A DNA stretch of 64,000 bases. Origin: Roseovarius sp. (GTDB taxonomy: Bacteria; Pseudomonadota; Alphaproteobacteria; Rhodobacterales; Rhodobacteraceae). The DNA is taken from the NCBI RefSeq assembly GCF_030373445.1, contig NZ_JAUCYU010000001.1, positions 248,001-312,000 of the forward strand, in the 5' to 3' direction. This document shows, piece after piece, positions 9,301 through 17,099 of this stretch. Both the position numbers and the translations under genes were made by a program. The notes beneath the pieces are model-generated. The model was not told where the DNA came from and made no database searches. It saw only the letters and a program-made list of their open reading frames with translations. The first letter of the stretch is position 1, and every line of letters starts with the position of its first letter.

Positions 9301-9763
9301 CGACATCCGCCGCAAGGGCCCGGCCTACCTGCTGGAATGGGCCCGCAACCGCTGGGCCTGGGAAAAGACCAAGCGCGCGCAGGCCGATAGCACCGCCCCC
9401 GCCCCCGACAGCGGCAATTTCAACAACCGCCAGATCGAGATGGCCTTCCGCGGCGCCGTGGCACGTTACGAGCTCGCCCCGTGGGACGGCCCGCTCACCC
9501 TCTTCCGCCCGCCGCTCGACCGGCACTGGAAGGTGACCGGCGGCAACTTTGTCAGCCGCGAGCGCGAATACGTCTTCGACGACAACCAGTGGACACCATG
9601 GGCCCCCGGCGTGAACGTCATCGAGGTGCCGGGCGACCATGACAGCATGGTGCTCATGCCCAATGTCAGCGTGCTGGCCAAGCACCTGAATGGCCTTGTC
9701 CGCGACATAGAACGCAACAAACCCCGCGCCCATGCCCCGGCGGCGCGCACGGCGGCGGAGTGA
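3317..9763 (+). CDS. Type I polyketide synthase, KS-AT-KR-DH-ACP-TE
   Basis: A 2148-residue single module. KS: Cys187 in TACSTS, His323 in ECHGTGT and His363 in NIGHLD. AT: Ser636 in GHSMGEN, with an atypical AAHS at the specificity site. KR (about 900-1380): GGMGGIG cofactor loop, Ser about 1321, Tyr1334 and Asn1338, and an LIDD segment like B-type KRs. A dehydratase-like fold follows, with His1420 and Asp1591. ACP: Ser1805 in LGGHSL. TE (about 1875-2130): Ser1948 in GGFSGGG and His2108. KR before DH is not the usual order. An ATG at 3323 has a better-placed AGGA and may be the true start. The next gene overlaps or abuts its stop. It probably extends a starter once, reduces and possibly dehydrates it, and releases it by the TE; the substrate is unknown. 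Confidence 0.93.
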   Translation: MSMIGKRVNASGNGDIAIVGMALKVPGALNISDYWKNLVSGTESIDWLDPESLKAAGERPDRIADPNYVPATARLDDYDQFDAEFFGFGPKDAAILDPQHRKFLEVAWEAMEQSGHFPGSKTRDIGVFAGCGMGSYFYFNICSNPDLVDDVGMFLLRHTGNDKDFMTTRVSHVFDLKGPSVNIQTACSTSLVAVHYACEALRSGQCDMALAGGSTIELPQGRGYLFRENEILSPDGHCHAFDHRAKGTVFGSGAGVVALRRLEDAIADGDHIWAVVKGSAINNDGAAKAGYLAPSVDGQAAAVARAIDTAGVTADSIGYVECHGTGTYLGDPIEVAALTEAYRKTTDKSGFCRIGSVKTNIGHLDTAAGVASLIKTSLALHHKAMPPSLSFEKPNPTIDFETSPFRVNDRLTQWPEGPTPRRAGVNSLGVGGTNAHAILEEAPERAASEEGDWPFHVLCVSGKGKAALDANTQALAAHLRAHPEQPLEDVAHTLKTGRHAFDDRRVVVAETHEEAAALLEEGNPHRVFTHKKLGETPDTVFMFPGGGAQYAGMARDLYETEPEFAEWMDRGLDHLAAKLDYDIRAIWLPEPGDMDTANETLKKPSVQLPLIMIIEFALAKLWISWGIKPAALIGHSMGENTAAALSGVMSFENCIDLVLLRGRLFDTVAPGGMLSVSLPASEVQEIIGDALDIASINAPDLCAVTGPQDRLDRLQAELEAKDIDCQRINIDIAAHSRMLDPILPEFRAFLQTLDLQAPEIPFISNRTGDWITEDEATDPDYWVGQLRNCVHFADGITTLAAKRDRVFFEVGPGRALSSLSQMCDAVQPGQVLSALRHPDDAIADDKFLLGVIGRFWATGIEADWSQIWGEARRNHVILPTYAFQTSRYFIEPGKARLADAAPDLTRSEDIAQWGFRPVWQPRYADCDAETLTNCGAENPQTWLVFADDTGLADSAAARLAAAGHTVTTVRPGDSFARLADDSYRLAPDQGPDGYAQLFRALAAEGRLPDRVVHAWLATEKESFRPGSNFFTRNMEHGFHSLMHLAQAIESVDRPDEMHLTVLTSGAAQVQDEPLPYPEKATIAGPAGVIPKELPGVTVATLDIALPAPVPSRRRKPAPVAFPTEQLLEDLLAEPANSVAAIRDGRRFEQAWKAADLPATHEDTAFRDGGTYLITGGMGGIGLTVARDLAQTHGANIVLLSRSALPPRHQWQTLIDTMPASNPAVARITAIREIEALGGAVRVEVADVCDIEQMREAVMRTKADFGAINGVIHAAGLIDDAPLLGKTTFDVERVLAPKLHGLRVLDSLFETDELDLMVLFSSTSTITKPEGQIDYIAANEFLNAFAKSRQRGKTRVLAVDWGVWNTVGMAATAVAERNAEGAAPEWQPAPQPLLAETAQHSGDRRARLTLDAKADWIVNEHRMSTGAAVLPGTGFVELAMESYLASGGALPVELRDLVFLRPLDVPDAAPRGVETCLTPSGADMSFETRSACIADGRDGMVLNAQGTMGAINEVPARIDLVALSARCTNVMAHHGPDGFVSPQEAHLNFGPRWRVVQDAKTGSGEGLARLVLPQAARGDLDQGYTLHPAMLDLATGWAIELIDGYAGNRLWVPVSYGSIRVFRPMPAEVFSWVQVSTESDWDTGMAGFDVVICDAQGEVIAEITDFQMQRLTGEATLGGNTVTAKDDVRFPEDRAARELSPSEAQMQRMVALGIRPEEGAEALRRALSRPGAQIAISPVDLTTLVQLAEARDEAKEKQSFDRPELTSDYAAPETATQIKLAETWEHLLGVKQIGVDDSFFDLGGHSLLAVRLFAAVKRDFGVQFPISVLFEAPTIAGLAAMLDARTGGTTDTGTAPEAAAPTSFRYAVPLNGTKSSRMPFFIVAGMFGNVLNLRHLALSMEDRPVYGLQARGLIGDEAPHDTIEEAAADYIAEMRAIQPEGPYMIGGFSGGGITAYEIARQLDTAGQDVAMVVMLDTPLPVRPSLKPADKALMKLHDIRRKGPAYLLEWARNRWAWEKTKRAQADSTAPAPDSGNFNNRQIEMAFRGAVARYELAPWDGPLTLFRPPLDRHWKVTGGNFVSREREYVFDDNQWTPWAPGVNVIEVPGDHDSMVLMPNVSVLAKHLNGLVRDIERNKPRAHAPAARTAAE

Positions 9764-9768
9764 AGCCC

Positions 9769-10779
9769 ATGACGGACCCGTCCGTTCTCACCATCATCCT
9801 CAATTTCCGCACGCCCGAACTGACGCTGAAGGCGCTCGACGCCGCCCTGCGTGAAATGGCGGGCATCCGCGGCGAGATCCTCGTGGTCGACAACGGCTCG
9901 GGCGACGATTCCTGCGAGGTGCTGACCCGAGGCATCGAGGGCCTCGCCAATCCGCCCGTCCCCGTCCGCTTCAAGGCCTCGGCCCGCAACGGCGGCTTCG
10001 GCGCGGGCAACAATTTCGGCATGCACGCCGGTCTCTCCGACGGCACGCAGCCGGATTTCTACTACATCCTCAACTCCGACGCTTTCCCGCAGAAAGGCGC
10101 GATCCGCAACCTGATCGCCCACATGCAGACGCACCGCCATTGCGGCATCGCCGGAAGCGCGATCCGCGGCGTCGACGGCGAACCGCACCAGACGGCCTTC
10201 CGCTTCCCCACCATCGCGGGCGAGTTCGAGGGCGCCATCCGCACCGGCATCTTCACCCGCCTGCTGCGCAATTCCGTCGTGCCCCTGCCGCTGCCCGACA
10301 GCACGATCCGCGTCGACTGGGTCGCCGGGGCCTCGGCCCTGCTGCGCCGCCGGATGCTCGACGAGATCGGCCTCTTCGACGAGACCTTCTTCCTCTATTT
10401 CGAGGAAACCGACCTTTGCCTGCGCGCCGCCCGCGCCGGGTGGGAAACCTGGTACGTGCGCAACAGCGAGGTGCTGCACGAAGGCTCCTCCTCGACCGGC
10501 ATGAAACTGTGGAAACGGACGCCGACCTACTGGTTCGATTCCCGTCTGCATTATTTCACCAAGAACCACGGCCGCGCCTATGCCGCCGGGGCCACGCTGG
10601 CCCGGCTGACCGGCGCGCTGCTGTGGCGGACCCGCGCGATCCTGTCGCGCCGGTCGATCGGCGACCCGCCGCATTTCCTGCGCGATCTCGTCACCCATTT
10701 CGCCGGCAACATCCGCCGGCGGCCCGACCATGTCGCGGCCACCCCGATGACAAAACCTCTTGTGGAGGAGTCGAAATGA
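9769..10779 (+). CDS. Glycosyltransferase family 2, rhamnosyltransferase-like
   Basis: About 336 residues. It begins with a GT-A nucleotide-binding strand (VLTIILNFRTPELT), then LVVDNGSGDDS, the NGGFGAGNNFG segment typical of rhamnosyltransferase-like GT2 enzymes, and YYILNSDAFP in place of the DxD region. ETFFLYFEETDLCLRA supplies the later acidic acceptor-site motif. ATG 9769 has GGAG eight bases upstream; a GTG at 9760 would overlap the PKS stop. Its end overlaps the NRPS start as ATGA. Lying between the PKS and NRPS in one coupled operon, it may glycosylate the polyketide-peptide product or build the sugar that carries it; this is inference from position. Confidence 0.85.
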   Translation: MTDPSVLTIILNFRTPELTLKALDAALREMAGIRGEILVVDNGSGDDSCEVLTRGIEGLANPPVPVRFKASARNGGFGAGNNFGMHAGLSDGTQPDFYYILNSDAFPQKGAIRNLIAHMQTHRHCGIAGSAIRGVDGEPHQTAFRFPTIAGEFEGAIRTGIFTRLLRNSVVPLPLPDSTIRVDWVAGASALLRRRMLDEIGLFDETFFLYFEETDLCLRAARAGWETWYVRNSEVLHEGSSSTGMKLWKRTPTYWFDSRLHYFTKNHGRAYAAGATLARLTGALLWRTRAILSRRSIGDPPHFLRDLVTHFAGNIRRRPDHVAATPMTKPLVEESK

Positions 10780-13700
10780 CCCGGTTTACCAGTGCGCTTG
10801 TTGGCGAAGAAACCCTCCTGATCGGCTGTGGCGACCAGCTGCTCGACCACGGCCATGGCATCGCCGCCGTGATTACCACCAACCCGCAGGTGCGCGGCTG
10901 GGCGGCAGCCAAGGGCGTGCCGGTTCACGAAAGCGCGTCGGCCCTGCGCGACGGCACGGGCTTCGACTGGCTCTTCAGCATCGCCAACCTCTCGGTCATT
11001 CCCGATGACGTGCTGGCCCTGCCCGCCAAGGGCGCGATCAACTTCCACGACGGCCCCCTGCCGCGCATGGCCGGGCTCAACACGCCGGTCTGGGCGCTGC
11101 TGAACGGCGAAACGGAGCACGGCATAAGCTGGCACGTGATGGAGGCGGGCATCGACAAGGGCGACATCCTCGTCACCCGCGACTTCGCCATCGCCGAGGA
11201 TGAGACCGCCCATTCGCTCAACTCGAAATGCTATGCCGCCGGGCTCGACAGCTTCGCCGAGCTGCTGGGCCAGATCGAAACCGGCACGCTGGCCCCCCGC
11301 CCGCAGGATTTCGCCACGCGCAGCTATTTCGCGGGCAACAAGCGGCCCGAGGCCGCCGGGGTTCTCGACTTCAATCAACCCGCCGCAACGCTCGCCCGTA
11401 CCGTCCGCGCGCTCGATTTCGGCGGCTACTGGAATCCGCTCGCCCTGCCCCGCCTGCTGACGGCGAAAGGCACGCTCTTCGCCCGCAGCGCCACCACCCT
11501 TCCGGCCGATCCCGGCGCCCAACCCGGCCAGGTGCTCGAGGCCACTGCCGACAGCCTGACGATCACCACCGCCGACGGCGCCATCCGCCTTGCCTCGCTC
11601 CTCGACGCCGAGGGCAAGCCGGTCACGCCGAAGGCAATGTTCAACGCCGGTGACATCCTGCCCGCCCTCTCCCCGGAGACGGCAGAGCAGCTCACCGCCA
11701 CCGCCGAGCGCCTCGCCAGGCACCAGCGCCACTGGCGCGCCCGCCTGACCGACATGACCCCGGTCCAGGTCTCGCTCGCCCGCGCCACCACCGGCCCGGC
11801 CGACTGGGCCGTCGAAGACGTGGCCCTGCCCGCAGACCTCGACCGCGCAACCGCGCTGACCGTCCTTGCCGCATGGGCCCTGCAGGGCGCTGGCCAGCGC
11901 GCGGGCGATATCGCCTACGCCCCCGCCAGCCTGAAGCACGACGCGCACACCCCCGCGATCACCACCCCGTGGATGCCGCTCCGCGTCGAGACCACCGAAG
12001 ACACCACGCTGGCCGACCTCACCGCCGCCTTCACCGCGGAAATCGCCACCGCCGAAACCAGGCCGGGCTTTCCCGACGACCTCGCCCTGCGCGACCCGTC
12101 GATTGGCTCTCTCCAAGTGCCCGCCATCGCCATCACCGACGGCCCGGCCACCATCCCCGGTGCCGTCATCGTGGCCGCGCTCGATCATACCGGCACCTGC
12201 CACTTGCATATCGACCGCGCCCGCCTCGACGAGGACGCAACCCGCCTGCTGACCGCGCGCCTTTCGGCCATGCTCACCCGGGCCGCCAACAGCATGCCCG
12301 ACACCTTCACCATGCAGGCCCTCTGCACCCTGCCCAAACCAGAACGCCTCCTCCAGCTCCACACCTGGAACGCCACGGACGCGGCCTATAACCCGGCCCT
12401 CACCATCCACCGCGCCTTCGAAAGGCAGGTCGAGGAAACCCCCGATGCCACGGCCCTCGTCTTCGAGGATACCGCGCTCACCTATGCCGAACTCAACGCC
12501 CGCGCCAACCGCGCCGCGCTGGCGCTTCAGGCCGCCGGCGTGAGCCGCGGCGTCAATGTCGGCCTCTGCCTGCGCCGCTCGCCCGACCTGCTGATCGGCG
12601 CGCTGGCCATCCTCAAGGCGGGCGGCGCCTATGTCCCGCTCGACCCTGACCACCCGGCCGACCGGCTGGCGCATATCATGGGCGACAGCGGCGCACCGGT
12701 GCTGCTGGCCCACGGGCCGACGCAAGCCAACCTGCCCGACACCGACGCGAAGCTGATCCTGCTCGACACCATCCCCCAGCAGGGCGACGCCGCCCCGGCC
12801 AATGTCGACGGCGGCAGCGGGGCCGACGACCTCGCCTACCTGATCTACACCTCCGGCTCGACGGGCAAGCCCAAGGGCGTGATGGTCGAACATCGCAACG
12901 TCGCCAACTTCTTCCGCGGCATGGACGATTGCGTCGACCGGAACGCCGGCTCCGTCTGGCTCGCCGTCACGTCGATTTCCTTCGACATCTCGGTGCTGGA
13001 ACTGTTCTACACCCTCGCCCGCGGCTTCAAGGTCGTCGTCACCGGCTCGGAAAACCGCGCCGCCGTGTCGAACGGTCCGATCGCCGCCTCGGGCGAGCCG
13101 ATGGATTTCTCGGTCTATTTCTGGGGCAACGATGACGGGCCCGGCCCTAAGAAATACCAGCTCCTGCTCGACGCCGCCCGCTTTGCCGACGCCAACGGCT
13201 TCGCCGCCGTCTGGACCCCCGAGCGCCACTTCCACGCCTTCGGCGGCCCCTACCCGAACCCGGCCGTCTCGGGCGCGGCCATCGCGGCGGTGACACAGAA
13301 CATCTCGGTCCGCGCCGGCAGCATCGTCGCCCCCCTCCACCACCCGGCCCGGATCGCCGAGGACTGGGCGGTCATCGACAACCTCACCAACGGGCGCGCG
13401 GGCCTCGCCTTCGCCTCGGGCTGGCACCCGGACGATTTCGTCCTCCGCCCCGAGAACACGCCGCCCGCCAACAAGCCCGCCCTCTACGACGCGCTAGACA
13501 AGGCCCGCCGCCTCTGGCGCGGCGAAGCGGTCGACTTCCCTACCCAGTCGGGCGAAATGCTCCCGGTGAAAACCCTGCCCCGCCCGGTCTCGGCCGAGCT
13601 GGAATGCTGGGTCACCACCGCCGGCAACCCCCAGACATGGCGCGAGGCCGGTGAACGGGGCGCGCATATCCTGACCCACCTTCTCGGCCAGTCGATCGAC

Positions 13701-15386
13701 GAGGTCGCCGAGAAAATCACCATCTACCACGACGCCCTGCGCGGCGCCGGCCACGACCCGGCCGACTTCAAGGTCACGGTGATGCTGCACAGCTTCATCT
13801 CCGACAGCCGCGAACACGCCCGCGAGATCGCCCGCGAGCCGATGAAGAACTACCTCCGCAGCGCCGCGGGCCTCATCAAGCAATACGCCTGGGCCTTCCC
13901 GGCCTTCAAGAAACCCGAAGGCGTGAACTCCCCCTTCGAGATGGACCTTGGCGCATTGGGCGAGGACGAGATGGAAGCCATCCTCGATTTCGCCTTCGAG
14001 CGGTATTTCGAGGACTCGGGCCTGTTCGGCACCGTGGCCGATGGCGTGGCCCGGGCCGAGCAGATGAAGCGCATCGGCGTCACGGAAATCGCCTGCCTGA
14101 TCGACTATGGCATCGCGCCCGAGACGGTGCTGGAAGGCCTGGACCTCATCAAGCAGGTGATGGACGCCTCCAACGCGCCGGCGGAACTGGCCGACGACGA
14201 CTTCTCGCTCGCCGCCCAGATCATCCGCCATGACGTCACCCACCTGCAATGCACGCCCAGCATGGCGCGCATCCTGACGCAGAATGACGAGGCGCGCATG
14301 GCCCTGCGCCATGTCCGCCAGCTCCTGATCGGGGGCGAGGCCTTCCCCGCCGACCTCGCCCGCGAGCTGCGCAGCGCCTCGAAGGCCCGGATCGACAACA
14401 TGTACGGGCCCACCGAAACCACCGTCTGGTCCGCGCACCAACGGGTCGAGCCGAGCGCCCATGGCCACACCGTGCCCATCGGCACGCCCATCGCCAATAC
14501 CCAGGTCTACATCCTCGATGACACCGGCAACCCGGCCCCCGTCGGCGTGGCGGGCGAGCTCTGCATCGGCGGCGACGGCGTCACCCGCGGCTACTGGCAC
14601 CGTGACGAGTTGACCGCCGAGCGCTTCGTCCCCGACCCCTTCGCCGGCGGTACGGCCCGCATGTACCGCACCGGCGACCTTGCCCGCTGGACGGCTTCCG
14701 GCACGCTCGACTTCCTCGGCCGCGACGATTTCCAGGTGAAGATCCGCGGCCAGCGGATCGAGCTGGGCGAGATCGAGGACGCCATGAAACGCCTCCCCGG
14801 CATCACCGAGGCGGTCGTCGTGCCGCTCACCTCCGACACCGGCGACACGCGGCTTGCGGGTTACTTCACCGGCACCGCCCCCGAGGACAGCCTGCGCACC
14901 CACCTTCAGGCCCACCTGCCCGAGGCGATGGTGCCCGCCGACCTGGTGCAGCTCGACGCCATGCCGCTCACCCCCAACAAGAAGATCGACCGCAAATCCC
15001 TGCCCGCGCCGGTGCGCAAGGCAAGGGCCACCGCGCCGCGCGCCACGTCCGAGGCCACGGGGCTGGAAAGCCGCATCGCCGCGGTCTGGTCCACCGTTCT
15101 CGGCGTGCAGCAGATCGCGCCGGAGGACAATTTCTTCGACCTCGGCGGTCACTCCCTGCTGGCGGTGCAGGCGCATCGCGACATCCGCAAGGCGCTCGAC
15201 ACGCCCACGCTCTCGATCACCGACATCTTCCGCTTCCCGGTGCTGCGCGACCTCGCTCGCCACCTCGAAGGCGGCAGCGGCGGCGATCCCACCCCGCCCG
15301 AACGCGAGGAGACCAGCGAGGCCCGCGCCGCCACCATGTCGAAACGCCGTGCCATGCGCGCCGGGCGGGAGCGTCAGCTGTCATGA
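10776..15386 (+). CDS. NRPS: formyltransferase - condensation-like remnant - A domain with inserted luciferase-like monooxygenase - PCP
   Basis: 1536 residues from the ATG at 10776, after a GGAGGAG. Residues 1-290 are a methionyl-tRNA-formyltransferase-like domain with the catalytic set Asn89, His91, Asp127, spaced as in Fmt. About 300-530 resembles the tail of a condensation domain but shows no HHxxxD. The A domain starts near 540 (A3 YTSGSTGKPKG, A4 SFDIS) and is interrupted at about 770-1135 by an FMN-dependent luciferase-like monooxygenase of the MupA/Atu3671 type. It resumes with MYGPTETT, YRTGDLARW and NKKIDRK. The PCP has Ser1460 in LGGHSL. There is no TE. Reading the specificity positions gives D-I-L-Q-L-G-M-V-W-K, very near the known glycine code. 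It likely loads, formylates and oxidises glycine for the PKS. Confidence 0.92.
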   Translation: MTRFTSALVGEETLLIGCGDQLLDHGHGIAAVITTNPQVRGWAAAKGVPVHESASALRDGTGFDWLFSIANLSVIPDDVLALPAKGAINFHDGPLPRMAGLNTPVWALLNGETEHGISWHVMEAGIDKGDILVTRDFAIAEDETAHSLNSKCYAAGLDSFAELLGQIETGTLAPRPQDFATRSYFAGNKRPEAAGVLDFNQPAATLARTVRALDFGGYWNPLALPRLLTAKGTLFARSATTLPADPGAQPGQVLEATADSLTITTADGAIRLASLLDAEGKPVTPKAMFNAGDILPALSPETAEQLTATAERLARHQRHWRARLTDMTPVQVSLARATTGPADWAVEDVALPADLDRATALTVLAAWALQGAGQRAGDIAYAPASLKHDAHTPAITTPWMPLRVETTEDTTLADLTAAFTAEIATAETRPGFPDDLALRDPSIGSLQVPAIAITDGPATIPGAVIVAALDHTGTCHLHIDRARLDEDATRLLTARLSAMLTRAANSMPDTFTMQALCTLPKPERLLQLHTWNATDAAYNPALTIHRAFERQVEETPDATALVFEDTALTYAELNARANRAALALQAAGVSRGVNVGLCLRRSPDLLIGALAILKAGGAYVPLDPDHPADRLAHIMGDSGAPVLLAHGPTQANLPDTDAKLILLDTIPQQGDAAPANVDGGSGADDLAYLIYTSGSTGKPKGVMVEHRNVANFFRGMDDCVDRNAGSVWLAVTSISFDISVLELFYTLARGFKVVVTGSENRAAVSNGPIAASGEPMDFSVYFWGNDDGPGPKKYQLLLDAARFADANGFAAVWTPERHFHAFGGPYPNPAVSGAAIAAVTQNISVRAGSIVAPLHHPARIAEDWAVIDNLTNGRAGLAFASGWHPDDFVLRPENTPPANKPALYDALDKARRLWRGEAVDFPTQSGEMLPVKTLPRPVSAELECWVTTAGNPQTWREAGERGAHILTHLLGQSIDEVAEKITIYHDALRGAGHDPADFKVTVMLHSFISDSREHAREIAREPMKNYLRSAAGLIKQYAWAFPAFKKPEGVNSPFEMDLGALGEDEMEAILDFAFERYFEDSGLFGTVADGVARAEQMKRIGVTEIACLIDYGIAPETVLEGLDLIKQVMDASNAPAELADDDFSLAAQIIRHDVTHLQCTPSMARILTQNDEARMALRHVRQLLIGGEAFPADLARELRSASKARIDNMYGPTETTVWSAHQRVEPSAHGHTVPIGTPIANTQVYILDDTGNPAPVGVAGELCIGGDGVTRGYWHRDELTAERFVPDPFAGGTARMYRTGDLARWTASGTLDFLGRDDFQVKIRGQRIELGEIEDAMKRLPGITEAVVVPLTSDTGDTRLAGYFTGTAPEDSLRTHLQAHLPEAMVPADLVQLDAMPLTPNKKIDRKSLPAPVRKARATAPRATSEATGLESRIAAVWSTVLGVQQIAPEDNFFDLGGHSLLAVQAHRDIRKALDTPTLSITDIFRFPVLRDLARHLEGGSGGDPTPPEREETSEARAATMSKRRAMRAGRERQLS

Positions 15387-16117
15387 GCGTGCATCCCGGA
15401 ACCCTCTCGACCGGCTGCCTGGAAGACGACCTCGCGGCCCTCTTCGCCCCCGCCGTCTCGGTCGTCGTCACCGACCCCTCGGCCGAGCACGATGCACCCT
15501 TCAACGACGAAAACGCCGCCGTGGCCCGGGCCAATGACAAGCGCCGCCGCGAATTCCGCGCCGGGCGCGCCGCCGCCCGCCAGGCGATGCAGGAGATGGG
15601 CCTGCCCGCCGTCGCGATCCCCGCGGGCGAAGACCGTGCGCCGGTCTGGCCCGACGACGTCACCGGCAGCATCACCCACAACGACACGCTCTGCATCGCC
15701 GTCATCGCCGAGCGCCGCAACGTGCCCGGCATCGGCGTCGATATCGAGGAGGCCACCCCGCTCGACCCCGACCTCTTCCCCGAGGTCTGCACCCTGCCGG
15801 AACGCGCCTGGCTGTCCCTGCAATCGGAAGAGACGCGCGGCCTGCTGGCCAAGCTGATCTTCAGCGCCAAGGAATGCGCCTACAAGTGCCAGTTCCCGCT
15901 CAGCGGCACCTTCCTCGAATTCCATGACCTCGAGATCACCGCCGACCTCGAAACCGGCCAGTTCGAGGCGACCTTTACCCGCCCGGTGCCGGGCTTCGAC
16001 CGGGGTGCGCGGCTCTACGGCCGTTACGTTGTGGCCCAGGGGCAGATCATCACCGCGATCACCGCCGAACAGCACCCGACCCTCGCCGCACAGCGCCGGC
16101 GCGTGTCCTACTGGTAG
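15383..16117 (+). CDS. 4'-phosphopantetheinyl transferase (EntD/Sfp type)
   Basis: 244 residues. The two family signatures are present: GIGVDIEEATPLD (magnesium and CoA binding, near residue 118) and FSAKECAYK (near residue 160). An RREFRAGRAAARQAM segment in the N-terminal half matches the RxxEFxxGR block of EntD-like enzymes. The enzyme moves the phosphopantetheine arm from CoA to carrier-protein serines. Its start overlaps the NRPS stop as ATGA, so it is almost certainly made to activate the ACP of the PKS (Ser1805) and the PCP of the NRPS (Ser1460). Family and role are both well supported. Confidence 0.93.
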   Translation: MSVHPGTLSTGCLEDDLAALFAPAVSVVVTDPSAEHDAPFNDENAAVARANDKRRREFRAGRAAARQAMQEMGLPAVAIPAGEDRAPVWPDDVTGSITHNDTLCIAVIAERRNVPGIGVDIEEATPLDPDLFPEVCTLPERAWLSLQSEETRGLLAKLIFSAKECAYKCQFPLSGTFLEFHDLEITADLETGQFEATFTRPVPGFDRGARLYGRYVVAQGQIITAITAEQHPTLAAQRRRVSYW

Positions 16118-16139
16118 GCAGGGCGGCAACCGGATACCG

Positions 16140-17099
16140 ATGATGATCGACCGCACGACCATTCTCCTTGGGCTGGCCGTCGTGACCGCCGCCGCCGTGG
16201 CGCTCTGGGTGGTGCTGTCGCGGCCCGCGCTCTCGCCCGAGAAGCTGCGCGAAACCTATGCCGATCCCGCGCCGGAACCGCCCGGCCGGGGGCTGCATGT
16301 CTTCCACCTCGGCCACAGCCTCGTCGGGCGCGACATGCCCGCCATGCTGGCCCAGCTTGCCAATGACGGCCACCGCTACGAAAGCCAGCTCGGCTGGGGC
16401 ACCTCGCTCAAGGAACATTACGAGCCCGGCGAAACCATCAACGGTTTCGAGGCCGAGAACGACCACCCCCGCTTCCGCCCGGCGCGCGAAGCCGTGGGCT
16501 CGGGCGAATACGACGCCATCGTCTTCACCGAGATGGTCGAGATCCGCGACGCCATCAGGTATCACCAGTCCGGCAAGTACCTCGCCCAATGGGCCGCCCT
16601 CGCACGCGACGCCAATCCCGAGACCCGCCTCTACCTCTACGAGAGCTGGCACAGGCTGGACGATCCCGACGGCTGGCTCGACCGGCTCGACCGCGACATC
16701 GACCGCTACTGGATCGGCGAGCTGCTGCAACAGGACCTGACCCGAAACACGCCCGAACGCCCGGTCTACCTGATCCCCGCCGGGCAGGTGATGGCCCGCT
16801 TCGTCCGCGAGGTCGAGGCGACGGGCGGCACCGGCGACATCACCTCGCGCGAGGACCTGTTCCAGCGCAAGGACGACGGCACGCTCGACCCGATCCACAT
16901 CAACGACCTCGGCGCCTACCTCGTGGCCCTCACCCATTACGCCGTCCTGTATCAGACCTCTCCCGTGGGCATGCGCCACCAGCTCGACCGCGCCGACGGC
17001 ACCGCGGCCGATGCCCCCTCCGAGGGCACCGCCCGCCTGATGCAGCAAATCGTCTGGGACGTGGTCACAAGCCGCCCGGAAACAGGAGTGCCGCAATGA
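16140..17099 (+). CDS. Membrane-anchored SGNH/GDSL-like hydrolase
   Basis: 319 residues. An N-terminal helix (TILLGLAVVTAAAVALWVVL) acts as signal anchor, placing the rest in the periplasm. The block-I motif is GHSLVGRD with Ser60 as likely nucleophile, and the C-terminal DPIHIND supplies Asp250 and His253 in the DxxH spacing of SGNH esterases. Such enzymes remove or transfer acyl groups on polysaccharides. It begins 22 bases after the phosphopantetheinyl transferase and ends overlapping the next gene as ATGA, so it belongs to the PKS-NRPS operon. A role in adding or removing the operon's acyl product on a glycan is inference. Confidence 0.7.
   Translation: MMIDRTTILLGLAVVTAAAVALWVVLSRPALSPEKLRETYADPAPEPPGRGLHVFHLGHSLVGRDMPAMLAQLANDGHRYESQLGWGTSLKEHYEPGETINGFEAENDHPRFRPAREAVGSGEYDAIVFTEMVEIRDAIRYHQSGKYLAQWAALARDANPETRLYLYESWHRLDDPDGWLDRLDRDIDRYWIGELLQQDLTRNTPERPVYLIPAGQVMARFVREVEATGGTGDITSREDLFQRKDDGTLDPIHINDLGAYLVALTHYAVLYQTSPVGMRHQLDRADGTAADAPSEGTARLMQQIVWDVVTSRPETGVPQ

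Noticed and set aside
4361..9733. Very long open frame antisense to the PKS (about 1790 codons)
   Set aside because: It is low-complexity, rich in G/A/V/E/H, has no recognisable domain and mirrors the codon-position bias of the real PKS gene; such antisense frames are normal in high-GC DNA.
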